Origin: Methanocorpusculum sp.
GTDB taxonomy: Archaea > Halobacteriota > Methanomicrobia > Methanomicrobiales > Methanocorpusculaceae
Length of the DNA stretch: 12,817 nt
NCBI GenBank assembly: GCA_029987025.1
Contig: DALTWQ010000033.1
Location: 1 to 12,817 of the forward strand
Reading direction: 5' to 3'
Positions 6,053 to 12,762 of the stretch are shown piece after piece. The notes under the pieces were generated by a model, which was not told the DNA's origin, did not search any database, and saw only the letters and a list, made by a program, of their open reading frames with translations. The translations under genes were made by a program, and so were the position numbers. The first letter of the stretch is position 1, and each line of letters opens with the position of its first letter.

Positions 6053-6875
6053 AGGAATCCTCCAGAATTACCGGGCCGGTTTTGCTTACGGTGAACTGAT
6101 GGACAGAGCCGAACCGGCCTAAAACCTGCTGTGCGGATTTTCCGCAGGCGAACACGCCTTCACCGAGCATGGTCATGGATGCATTAATGCCTGCAGTATC
6201 GCATGCATCAAGTACGCGGCGGATATTCGGCGTAATAAGGCCGCTTTCTTCTGCGAAGGAGCGGGATGCGGTGATAAGGTCTGCGAGTGTCTTCGGCATC
6301 TGCTCCGGATAGGCATTGTTCAGCCGCTGCATAATCTCAGGCGACTGAATAATACCCGGGGTTATCATGGGCCCTAACGATACTGCATAGACAGGTTCGT
6401 CGGTGAAAATTCTCTCAGTAACACCGTCGATTCCGGGGGCGGTTCTGATATCAATACCGCCCGCGGCAGATGCTGCGGCATCCCCCAGGCCGGTTCCGTG
6501 TTCTACTTCGAAACAGTGGGCGAATGATACAATGTCTTTTTCAGACATGCCGAGGTCAAAGAGACGGTTTGCAGCGGCTGCTGCGGCAAGGAGTCCTGCG
6601 CCGCTCATGCCGAATCCGGCACCGATGGGCATCTGGGCATCGACGAATGCTTCTGCGGATACGCCTAACGCTTCGAGCGCTTCAACTATGAATGCAGGGT
6701 TTCCTCCTGCTACTGCAACACTGTTTTTCGCGGCTTTCCGAAGCGTAATCATGACACCTTTGCTCATCACAATGCCGGCGCCCAGGCTTCCGGTCGTTTT
6801 AAGCGAGTCTCCGTCAACACGTCTGAAATAGCCGGATATGTGTCCGGGTGCGAATGCTACAACACAGCGTCCCAT
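6045..6875 (-). CDS. Pantoate kinase, GHMP family
   Basis: A 276-residue member of the GHMP kinase superfamily (PoK) that phosphorylates pantoate to 4-phosphopantoate, an archaeal route to CoA. The N-terminus VVAFAPGHISGYF (5-17) is diagnostic for archaeal pantoate kinase. The glycine-rich GHMP ATP-binding motif is PIGAGFGMSGAGL (83-95). Length fits the family. The start has GAGGAAG just upstream, and the gene overlaps the end of coaBC by 19 nt. Position between coaBC and PPS places three CoA steps side by side. A homoserine or mevalonate kinase assignment is unlikely given the N-terminal motif and the neighbours. Confidence 0.93.
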   Translation of the reverse strand: MGRCVVAFAPGHISGYFRRVDGDSLKTTGSLGAGIVMSKGVMITLRKAAKNSVAVAGGNPAFIVEALEALGVSAEAFVDAQMPIGAGFGMSGAGLLAAAAAANRLFDLGMSEKDIVSFAHCFEVEHGTGLGDAAASAAGGIDIRTAPGIDGVTERIFTDEPVYAVSLGPMITPGIIQSPEIMQRLNNAYPEQMPKTLADLITASRSFAEESGLITPNIRRVLDACDTAGINASMTMLGEGVFACGKSAQQVLGRFGSVHQFTVSKTGPVILEDSYV

Positions 6876-7996
6876 ATCTTCCTCGCAATGGTGTCTTTCG
6901 TGCCTTCGGCAGGAACCGCTGTGCCGTCTTTTTTCATGATGCGGTAGCAGCCGCCGGATGAACCCATGGTTTCAGGTGCGTTTGCGGCAACGGCAATGAT
7001 ATCCTCTTCTTTGAGCAGTTCCTTTGCGGCCGCACCGGCGTCTTCTCCGATTTTAAAGCCGATAATTTTTATGCCTTTTCCGGTAAGCTGCGTGATAAGT
7101 TTCGGCGCCGGATTCAGCTGGAGGGTGACCGGTTTTCCGGAGGGGATTTTCGTGCCGGATTTTTCCGGCGTGAAGTCTGAGATTGCAGCCGCACTTACAT
7201 AGTAGTCAGTTCCGTCCGCTTCGGAAAGGACCGCATCAGCCATTTCCTGTGCGGACTCGATACTGATGTTTTTCACGCAGGGGACGGTGCCGTGTGCTGC
7301 TGTGTTTGATACAACAACTACGTCAGCGCCGCGTCTGAATGCTTCGAGTGCCAGTTCGCGCCCCATCCGTCCGCTCGAGCGGGTGGTGAGGATTCTGACG
7401 CTGTCAACGGTTTCACGGCAGGAGCCGCTTGAGATGAGGACTTTTTTTCCGGCGAGGTCCTTCGAAGACAGGGCGCGTTCCGCATACAGGCAGATGGTTT
7501 CGATGTCTGCGATTTTTGCCCGCTCTTCCTCCATTTTAGGCGGGATTATGTCAATGCCCCAGGACTTAAGTGTTTCAAGATTCTTTTTTACGGCCGGGTG
7601 GCGGTACATCGACTCATGCATCGCAGGAGATACAACAACAGGCATGGGACGGCCTACGGCTGTTGTCGCGAAGGTTGTTACCGGCGTGTCATCGATTCCG
7701 GCAGCTATTTTCGAGATGGTGTTTGCGGTTGCCGGCGCAATCAGGAGGAGGTCTGCTTTGCCGCCTTCTCCGCAGTATGCTACGTGCTCTACCATGCCGC
7801 TGATTTTTGTAATGCAGGGCGTCTCGCATGCATAGGTGAGCGCTTCGGGGCTGATGATGCCGCAGGCTGCTTCACTCATGACCGGAATTACTGCAGCGCC
7901 TCTTCTTCGAAGCTCGCGCGCAAGACGGATGGTATCGACTGCTGCGATACTTCCTGTTACTGCAAGTACAATCCGTTTGTTTTCGAGCGGTTTCAT
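6857..7996 (-). CDS. coaBC: Bifunctional phosphopantothenoylcysteine decarboxylase / phosphopantothenate--cysteine ligase
   Basis: A 379-residue two-domain enzyme that adds cysteine to 4'-phosphopantothenate (CoaB) and decarboxylates the product to 4'-phosphopantetheine (CoaC). The N-terminal flavoprotein half (about 1-165) has LAVTGSIAAVDTIRLARELR, the EHVAYCGEG segment carrying the likely catalytic His, IAPATANTISKIAAGIDD and SPAMHESMY. The C-terminal half (about 180-379) has KVLISSGSCRETVDSVRILT with TRSSGRMG, SAAISDFTPEKSG and LNPAPKLI. The PAMN motif of bacterial CoaC reads PAMH here; I believe this occurs in archaeal homologues but cannot confirm it. The start is the ATG at 7996 forming an ATGA overlap with the taw2 stop, with GTGA seven bases before it. 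An upstream in-frame ATG at 8020 would add eight residues and is less likely. Confidence 0.95.
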   Translation of the reverse strand: MKPLENKRIVLAVTGSIAAVDTIRLARELRRRGAAVIPVMSEAACGIISPEALTYACETPCITKISGMVEHVAYCGEGGKADLLLIAPATANTISKIAAGIDDTPVTTFATTAVGRPMPVVVSPAMHESMYRHPAVKKNLETLKSWGIDIIPPKMEEERAKIADIETICLYAERALSSKDLAGKKVLISSGSCRETVDSVRILTTRSSGRMGRELALEAFRRGADVVVVSNTAAHGTVPCVKNISIESAQEMADAVLSEADGTDYYVSAAAISDFTPEKSGTKIPSGKPVTLQLNPAPKLITQLTGKGIKIIGFKIGEDAGAAAKELLKEEDIIAVAANAPETMGSSGGCYRIMKKDGTAVPAEGTKDTIARKIWDAVL

Positions 7997-8862
7997 GAGA
8001 GGGTCACATCCCAGACACAATGCAGTTTATGCGCTGCATATTTCTTTACTTTATGTTTGTTAAGCACACATCTAAAACCTGCTGATGCGACCGCGTCACG
8101 GATTTTATCTTCTATGTCGTAAACTGCATGTACATGCAGGGTTGTTCCCGCTTTGCTGTGCGCAAGCGCGTGCGGCAGAAACGCTGCTGCATCGAAGTGT
8201 CCCATGAGGATTCTGTCGTAGGTTCCTTTGAGGAGCGTTCTGCAGTCGCCGTTTTCAGGGGTGATGAATGCGCCGAGCGTGTTTTTTTCGATGTTTGTTT
8301 TAAGATAGGCAAATGATTCCGGGTTTATCTCCATCGCATGGACCAGTGCGCCTGCTTTTGCAACTGATAAGGTGAAGTATCCGATGCCTGCAAACATGTC
8401 TGCGATGTGTTCTCCGGGTTTAATGAGGGCTTTTATTCTCTGCTTTTCCGCACGGTTTCCCTGCGAAAACATAACCTTTGCCGGATGCAGAGTGTATGTG
8501 ATGCCTGCTTCTTTGAAGGTTACCTCGTGCGGCGTTCCTTTCAGGACTTTGATTTCAGGAATGCGCATGACGCCGTTCTGTCTGCATGAGTAGAGGATGC
8601 AGTCAGGGTGCTCAAAGGCGATGAGTTTTTTCAGTTCCTCTTTCTCCGGCTCGTGTCCGTGGAAGATGACAGTATCACCTATTTTCTGGTATCCTCTGCC
8701 GGTGTAGGGTGTTCTTTCCGGCAGAACTTCGTCGAATGACTCACCGTCGCGGACCGGAATGTATGCGGTGTTTCCTTTTACGTAGGGCTTACGCGAGATG
8801 TCTCTCCACGGGGCCTCTGATGCGTTCTGCAGTTCTGATTTCGGGACGGCTCGGACCTTCAT
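7993..8862 (-). CDS. taw2: tRNA wybutosine-synthesis protein Taw2, aminocarboxypropyltransferase
   Basis: A 289-residue class I SAM-dependent enzyme of the Trm5/Tyw2 family. Taw2 transfers the 3-amino-3-carboxypropyl group of SAM to 4-demethylwyosine at position 37 of tRNA(Phe). Key segments are MFSQGNRAEKQR (131-142), the SAM-binding DMFAGIGYFTL (155-165), MEINPESFAYLKTNI (177-191) and DRILMGHF (216-223). FSxGN, EINP and MGH favour Taw2 over Trm5, the m1G37 methyltransferase, which usually has an Asn-Pro-type motif (NLP/NPP) at the last position. It overlaps nmd3 upstream and coaBC downstream by 4 nt each (ATGA). Trm5 remains the alternative call. Confidence 0.82.
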   Translation of the reverse strand: MKVRAVPKSELQNASEAPWRDISRKPYVKGNTAYIPVRDGESFDEVLPERTPYTGRGYQKIGDTVIFHGHEPEKEELKKLIAFEHPDCILYSCRQNGVMRIPEIKVLKGTPHEVTFKEAGITYTLHPAKVMFSQGNRAEKQRIKALIKPGEHIADMFAGIGYFTLSVAKAGALVHAMEINPESFAYLKTNIEKNTLGAFITPENGDCRTLLKGTYDRILMGHFDAAAFLPHALAHSKAGTTLHVHAVYDIEDKIRDAVASAGFRCVLNKHKVKKYAAHKLHCVWDVTLS

Positions 8863-9956
8863 TCTGCGGGGTTTGGAGTTTCTTCTGCCGGTTCTTCCTC
8901 AGGGATTTCCTTTGCGACGGCCACAATCAGGTCGTCTTTTCCTCTGAGGAAGAGGAGTTTATCTCCCGGGCAGACGTTCATCCACTCACGGTCAGGCAGT
9001 TCGTGCATGGTGCTGTCTTTGGGGTCCATGATGCCGAGAATGCCTGCATCCTTGTAGATGACATCGGCTGATTCTGCTTCGCGGACGTTGCCTAACAAGG
9101 GGTCTTCGTCATCTTCTTTGAATGAGCGGGTTAAACCTGTTGCAAGGTCCTGCACAAAGAGGGTTTCTTTTGTCTGGCGCAGGATTTTACACCAGGTTTT
9201 TCCTTTATAGATGACATCTCCTCTGGCAAACCGCGGGAGTCTGAGCGAGTAGGTTACGCGGTAGAGACGGGTGCCGTTTTTTTCGCCGATGAGTTTGGGG
9301 TGGGTGGTAAAACTTCCGCCGAGAGCGCCTGTGATATCACGGGCGATGAGGTTTCCTATCGCCTGGGTGCTGAAGGTGATATCGATTCCGCCGTCGATTT
9401 CTTCGATGTCGGATACGAAGGAGAGCCGGTCTCCTGCGTTCTGCATCTGGTCTTCTAACTGGTAGGCGATTTTTGCGCTGCGGGTTTTTTCAAATTCTGT
9501 GGGTTTTCTTCCCGCCGCGCGCACCTGGATGACGCCTTCGTAGTAGCTTCCGGCAATCCGGCTGCAGCGGTCGCACTGTTCATGTATCCAGACGAATTTT
9601 ATTTTCGAGCTGTGCTCGACGGGAATTCCGTAGAGTTCTCCGATGATTAAAACTTCCGCAAGGCTTCTGTTGCTGCTGGTGTCTCTGATGTTTATTGAGG
9701 TCTGGACTTTTTTTACGTCGGGGTGGATTTTCAGCGAAGATGATACGATATTGTAGGCGACTTCGTTTCGCTCGACTGCCGAGTCGGCCCACATGCCTGA
9801 TGTTTTTATTGAGCCGCAGGTGGGGCATACGGTGCATTCGAGCCGTTCGGGGACAGAGGCCCAGACGAGGTCTTTTGCTTTGCATTTTCCGCAGAGGCCG
9901 CCGTCAGGTGTGGGCGCTCCGCAGCGGGGGCAGAATCCGGAGGTGAGGTTTGTCAT
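8859..9956 (-). CDS. NMD3 family protein, archaeal
   Basis: A 365-residue homologue of eukaryotic NMD3, the export adaptor of the large ribosomal subunit; in archaea it is thought to act in late 50S maturation or ribosome binding. The N-terminal zinc-binding region has cysteines at 9/12, 22/25, 41/44/47 and 128/131, with CPRCG and CPTCG pairs. The central GRKPTEFEKTRS and ITGALGGSFTTHPKL segments are family features, followed by beta-rich domains and an acidic Pro/Glu tail (EIPEEEPAEETPNPAE). It starts 2 nt after the DUF424 stop, and its own stop overlaps the taw2 start as ATGA. The DUF424-NMD3 pairing suggests a shared translation-linked role. Confidence 0.92.
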   Translation of the reverse strand: MTNLTSGFCPRCGAPTPDGGLCGKCKAKDLVWASVPERLECTVCPTCGSIKTSGMWADSAVERNEVAYNIVSSSLKIHPDVKKVQTSINIRDTSSNRSLAEVLIIGELYGIPVEHSSKIKFVWIHEQCDRCSRIAGSYYEGVIQVRAAGRKPTEFEKTRSAKIAYQLEDQMQNAGDRLSFVSDIEEIDGGIDITFSTQAIGNLIARDITGALGGSFTTHPKLIGEKNGTRLYRVTYSLRLPRFARGDVIYKGKTWCKILRQTKETLFVQDLATGLTRSFKEDDEDPLLGNVREAESADVIYKDAGILGIMDPKDSTMHELPDREWMNVCPGDKLLFLRGKDDLIVAVAKEIPEEEPAEETPNPAE

Positions 9957-9958
9957 GG

Positions 9959-10252
9959 TTATACTCTGTATATTTGTGCGTGCGGTATTCCTTCGATTAC
10001 GATGCAGTCAGATTCTTCGATGAGGCCTGCTTTTATTGCTATGGCGCAGACTTTTTTTCCGATGATATTTGCGTTGAGGGCGGATTTGAGGGCTTCTTCA
10101 ACTTCTTGTGCGGTTGCTGTTTCATTGCCGTAAAATGATTCATCGATATCGATATCGCAGTATTCGCCTTTGAGGGTTTTTCCGAGGAGGTCTGCATCGC
10201 AGGCTGCGGTGACGGTTCCTTCTCCGCGGATTTCATGGATTTTAAGGTACAT
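9959..10252 (-). CDS. DUF424 family protein
   Basis: A 97-residue small archaeal protein. The conserved ending SDCIVIEGIPHAQIYRV and the beginning MYLKIHEIRGEGTVTAACDADLLGKT mark it as DUF424, whose function is not established. It is acidic, with no membrane segment or cysteine pair. The ATG at 10252 was chosen because homology begins there. A longer frame from 10303 would add 17 low-complexity residues (NNTNSK region) and run into the presumed promoter. It is the first gene of the seven-gene operon and lies 2 nt before nmd3, so a translation- or ribosome-related role is a reasonable inference from context. Confidence 0.85.
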   Translation of the reverse strand: MYLKIHEIRGEGTVTAACDADLLGKTLKGEYCDIDIDESFYGNETATAQEVEEALKSALNANIIGKKVCAIAIKAGLIEESDCIVIEGIPHAQIYRV

Positions 10253-10300
10253 ATTTTTGCTGTTAGTATTGTTCGCTGTTTTGGGGTATAACTGTTCGTA
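10253..10300 (-). promoter_or_regulatory. Candidate promoter of the DUF424-nmd3-CoA-RfcS operon
   Basis: On the minus strand AGTTATAC (10293-10286) is the best TATA-like sequence. It would place a transcription start near 10264, about a dozen bases before the DUF424 ATG at 10252. No Shine-Dalgarno sequence is visible (AACAGCAAAAAT precedes the ATG), consistent with a very short leader. The next 75 nt upstream, up to element B, show nothing recognisable. Confidence 0.4.
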
Positions 10301-10415
10301 CAATGGATAGGGAGAATAGTATTCATTCTCTTCGTTTGAAGCGGGGTATTTTGTTTTGGATAGTATGCAATGCCTAAGGAAACCGCAAATCTACGCAAAT
10401 CAAAAAACGCAAATC

Positions 10416-10470
10416 GCAGCCCTATTCACCCCAGCCATACCTCGCTAATCGCGGGGCTGGGGCGGGCTGC
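10416..10470 (+). repeat. Element B left arm: nested hairpin
   Basis: P1 pairs 10416-10422 with 10464-10470 (GCAGCCC/GGGCTGC). P2 pairs 10429-10436 with 10455-10462 (CCCCAGCC/GGCTGGGG). The apical stem is CTCGC/GCGG with a TAATC loop at 10446-10450. On the minus strand it begins 10 nt after the GxxExxY stop codon, so in RNA it could also define or protect that transcript's 3' end. Confidence 0.85.
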
Positions 10471-10479
10471 TTTTGGAAG

Positions 10480-10923
10480 TTAATAATCTAAATCAGGCAG
10501 GTCAGCCGGATCTCTATCTTCTTCAATCAATTTGTTATTTCCAGACATAACGTACCGTCTCCATTCGAGTTTTCGATAGTTTCCGAAATTGAAGAGAATT
10601 GCGACAGGAAGTTTTGTGCCTCTCATGTAGTTCAGCACCTGTGCTTCATCTTCAGCGGTGATTGTTTCGTGTGCTTTGAATTCGATCAGAATATTTTCAT
10701 AGACAACAAAATCAGATTTGTATCTTTTTTTGAGAGGTTTTTCCCTGAAATAGATTGTAACCTCCTTTTCGCGAACGTAGGGTATTTGTTCTGAGATGAG
10801 CATCTGTTCAAAAGCTTCCTGATAAACCGCTTCAAGAAATCCTGATTTCAACTCGTTATAGACATCAAAAGCAAGTCCTACTATTTTGTAAACTTCATCT
10901 TTGTAAAGAAAAATATCATCCAT
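10480..10923 (-). CDS. GxxExxY family protein, PD-(D/E)XK nuclease-like
   Basis: A 147-residue protein with the name-giving motif GFLEAVY (28-34) after an N-terminal helix (VYKIVGLAFDVYNEL). A PD-(D/E)XK-like core follows: Asp71 in YKSDFVV, Glu81 and Lys83 in ILIEFKA, and Gln95 in EDEAQVLNYMR, then the family's LPVAILFNFG strand. These residues suggest a metal-dependent nuclease fold. No activity or biological role of this family is known to me. The ATG at 10923 is chosen because homology starts there; a longer frame back to 11076 would translate the repeat arm. A TATA-like TTTATTTT at 10952-10945 on the minus strand, about 25 nt before the ATG, suggests a leaderless message. The gene looks more AT-rich than its neighbours and lies wholly inside element B. 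Confidence 0.88.
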   Translation of the reverse strand: MDDIFLYKDEVYKIVGLAFDVYNELKSGFLEAVYQEAFEQMLISEQIPYVREKEVTIYFREKPLKKRYKSDFVVYENILIEFKAHETITAEDEAQVLNYMRGTKLPVAILFNFGNYRKLEWRRYVMSGNNKLIEEDRDPADLPDLDY

Positions 10924-10966
10924 TGTATTGATAGTAAACGTCAGAAAATAAAGAATTATCTCCCCA

Positions 10967-11021
10967 GCGAGCCGCCCGCGCCCTGCGATTAGCAGGGCAA
11001 AGCGCGGGTGCATAGGCTCGC
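10967..11021 (-). repeat. Element B right arm: inverted nested hairpin with compensated stems
   Basis: P1 pairs 10967-10973 with 11015-11021 (GCGAGCC/GGCTCGC). P2 pairs 10975-10981 with 11002-11008 (CCCGCGC/GCGCGGG). The apical stem pairs 10981-10986 with 10992-10997 (CCCTGC/GCAGGG) around GATTA, which is TAATC on the minus strand. P2 and the apical stem share base 10981, so one would shorten by a pair. Compared with the left arm, stem sequences change on both sides while the TAATC loop and pairing stay. Confidence 0.85.
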
Positions 11022-11096
11022 GATTTGCGTTTTTTGATTTGCGTAGATTTGCGGTTTCTTTTGCAATGTCTGCCAATAGTCAATCTCTCTCAATAA

Positions 11097-11119
11097 ACTC
11101 ATTTTTGAGTAAACACTCA
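11097..11119 (+). promoter_or_regulatory. Candidate operator: overlapping ACTCA/TGAGT palindromes
   Basis: ACTCA (11097-11101), TGAGT (11106-11110) and ACTCA (11115-11119) form two overlapping palindromes with 4-nt spacers (TTTT and AAAC). Another ACTCA lies at 11148-11152 beside the presumed start site. Sites of the form TGAGT-N4-ACTCA are typical of TetR-type regulators, which often control MFS efflux pumps. No regulator gene is in the window, so the binding protein is unknown. Confidence 0.45.
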
Positions 11120-11131
11120 CGAATACTTATC

Positions 11132-11139
11132 TTTATATT
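11132..11139 (+). promoter_or_regulatory. TATA box of the MFS transporter gene
   Basis: TTTATATT is a close match to the methanogen TATA consensus. Its centre lies about 26 nt before the ATG at 11162, so the message would be leaderless or nearly so. This agrees with the absence of a Shine-Dalgarno sequence (CAATTATACGT precedes the ATG). Confidence 0.6.
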
Positions 11140-11161
11140 GTGTACTAACTCAATTATACGT

Positions 11162-12739
11162 ATGTCATCGGTTCATCTGACGCCGAAGCAGGTTATAATC
11201 GCCGTAACTGTTGCGATTGCCTGTTTCCTTCCACCGTTTATCGGCTCGGCAACCGGTCTGATTGCCGCAGATATCATCGGATTTTTCGGGTATGCTGCAG
11301 CGTTCGGTTCAGGTCTGTTCCCGTGGGTGTTTACGGTTTATACGCTTGCATCCACGATTTTTCTGATTCCTGCGGCCCGTCTTGCAGATAAGATTAATAA
11401 AAAAGTGTTTTTCACCATTGGTGTCCTGTTAATGGGCATCGCCTCTGTCGGCATTGGTTTTTCACCGTCGATGGAAGTGCTGCTTGTGATGCGCGGGATT
11501 CAGGGTATCGGCAATGCCCTGATGTTCGGTGTTGCTATTGCTCTTCTTGCGCAGGCAGTGTCTCCGGAAAAGCGCGGGACAGCTATCGGTATTGCTATGA
11601 CCGGTGTGTTCTTAGGTCAGCTTGCAGCACCGCTTACTGCAGGGGCGCTTACAAATCTCATCGGCTGGTCTGCAGTATATACGGTTCTTTGTCCTGTTGC
11701 AGTGGTTGCGGCAGTAATGGCAATTATCTTTATTCCGAAGGATAAACCGACAGATACCGGAAAGTTTGACTGGATAGGTTCTATTATTTTTATTCTCGGC
11801 ATGGCGCTTGCAGTCTACGGCTTCTCAAAACTTCCTGACACGACTGCTGTAATCTCGCTTCTTGCAGGTATCATTCTCATGATTCTTTTCTTCATGTACG
11901 AGAAGCGCAATGCAAATCCGCTTATTCCGGTGAATGTTGTTCTGCACAACAAGAGGTTTACCTTTAACAGCAGTGCAAATCTGCTCTATTATGTGGCAAT
12001 TTATTCGATGGATTCTCTGATTTCAACCTATATGGCTGAACTCTGGGGAATTAATGATCCGTTCCTCCGTGCACTGATTATTACGACCGAAGGTCTGATT
12101 CTGGCTCTCTTTACGATTGTGGCCGGACGATTCTTTGACCACATGCTTCCGAAGTTTGTTCTCGTGCTCGGCGGTATTTTAACGGCTGCCGGTATTGCAG
12201 GAGCTGTTATTATGGGTTCTGCCCAGGCGGATGCCCTGTGGCTTACAGGGGCGGTTATCTTTGCCAGTGTTGCGGCGTTCGGTATCGGTTCGGTTGTTCT
12301 CGGCATTATTGACCGTGTGAAAAAGAATGCACCTCCGAAGTATTCTACCTGTCTCGGTCTTCTGATTATTATTGCCGGTATGTGTGTGTTTCTGACTTCC
12401 GGCGAGTCGATGAATCTCTGGCTGCTGATTATCGTTGAGGCGCTGTTTGGTATCGGTATTGCTATCTTTGTTACGCCGAACTCGACTGCGATTATGAACT
12501 CGGTAACCGAGCAGGAGTACAGTCTTGCATCAGGTACGCTTTCTACGGTGCGGATGCTTGGTATGGCTCTTTCATTCGGTATTGTTGCAATTCTGGAGAC
12601 GGCATTTATCACGGGTGCGGCAGAAACCTATGCATCCGAGTTTCTGATGCTGCTTCACGGAGCAATTATTGCTTCAATAGGTGTGCTTGCAGCAGCTCTT
12701 CTTCTTTCGTGGTTCGGCGGGGCGGCGAAGAAGGCGTAA
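11162..12739 (+). CDS. MFS transporter, drug-efflux type (DHA2-like, about 14 membrane helices)
   Basis: A 525-residue, very hydrophobic major facilitator protein expected in the cytoplasmic membrane as a proton-coupled exporter. Recognisable parts are the motif A region ARLADKINKKVFF (72-84) between helices 2 and 3, motif B RGIQGIG (111-117), and a motif C-like GVFLGQLAAPLTAG (148-161). A second half follows the loop IFIPKDKPTDTGKFDW. Length and helix number fit the 14-helix EmrB/QacA-like group. Substrate cannot be told from sequence. The ATG at 11162 is chosen because homology begins with SSVHLTPKQ and the TATA box is correctly placed. A longer frame from 11039 would run through element B's repeat. 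It stands alone as a transcription unit. Confidence 0.9.
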   Translation: MSSVHLTPKQVIIAVTVAIACFLPPFIGSATGLIAADIIGFFGYAAAFGSGLFPWVFTVYTLASTIFLIPAARLADKINKKVFFTIGVLLMGIASVGIGFSPSMEVLLVMRGIQGIGNALMFGVAIALLAQAVSPEKRGTAIGIAMTGVFLGQLAAPLTAGALTNLIGWSAVYTVLCPVAVVAAVMAIIFIPKDKPTDTGKFDWIGSIIFILGMALAVYGFSKLPDTTAVISLLAGIILMILFFMYEKRNANPLIPVNVVLHNKRFTFNSSANLLYYVAIYSMDSLISTYMAELWGINDPFLRALIITTEGLILALFTIVAGRFFDHMLPKFVLVLGGILTAAGIAGAVIMGSAQADALWLTGAVIFASVAAFGIGSVVLGIIDRVKKNAPPKYSTCLGLLIIIAGMCVFLTSGESMNLWLLIIVEALFGIGIAIFVTPNSTAIMNSVTEQEYSLASGTLSTVRMLGMALSFGIVAILETAFITGAAETYASEFLMLLHGAIIASIGVLAAALLLSWFGGAAKKA

Positions 12740-12742
12740 TAC

Positions 12743-12762
12743 TTTTTTAAGTAACTTTTTTT
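12743..12762 (+). terminator. T-rich terminator after the MFS gene
   Basis: Runs of six T (12743-12748) and seven T (12756-12762) begin within 4 nt of the stop codon, the usual archaeal oligo-T signal. The remaining 55 nt to the window end show no recognisable feature. Confidence 0.55.

Larger units (their letters stand above)
10379..11058. mobile_element. Element B: GxxExxY gene enclosed by 39-bp perfect inverted repeats with structured arms
   Basis: Positions 10379-10417 and 11020-11058 are perfect 39-bp inverted repeats starting GAAACCGCAAATCTACGCAAAT and containing three CGCAAAT units. Just inside each lies a nested hairpin arm (separate entries), and a single gene with its own candidate promoter fills the space between. 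The gene stop is 10 nt from the left arm and its ATG about 43 nt from the right arm. TGCAATG occurs in direct orientation just outside both ends (10366-10372 and 11062-11068), a possible target-site duplication. No transposase is encoded. The termini and arm design match element A. I infer a compact dispersed element; the mechanism of spread is unknown. Confidence 0.65.

Noticed and set aside
7266..7835. Plus-strand ORF of 189 codons opposite coaBC
   Set aside because: It is antisense to well-supported coaBC domains and has low-complexity composition; it is a shadow of the real gene.
7993..8862. Calling this gene Trm5 (tRNA m1G37 methyltransferase)
   Set aside because: FSQGN, EINP and DRILMGH fit Taw2 better than Trm5, which usually has an Asn-Pro-type motif at the last site. 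It is kept as the alternative in the feature entry.
10924..11076. N-terminal extension of the GxxExxY protein to Met at 11076
   Set aside because: The extra 51 residues translate the inverted repeat and arm. Family homology starts at MDDIFLYKDEVYK (10923), which also has a correctly placed TATA-like box.
11039..11161. N-terminal extension of the MFS transporter to Met at 11039
   Set aside because: The extension reads through element B's repeat, the candidate operator and the TATA box. The hydrophobic family N-terminus begins after 11162.
12028..12612. Minus-strand ORF of 194 codons opposite the MFS gene
   Set aside because: It is a shadow of a membrane protein gene; the translation is Ile/Pro/Ala-rich with no motif.
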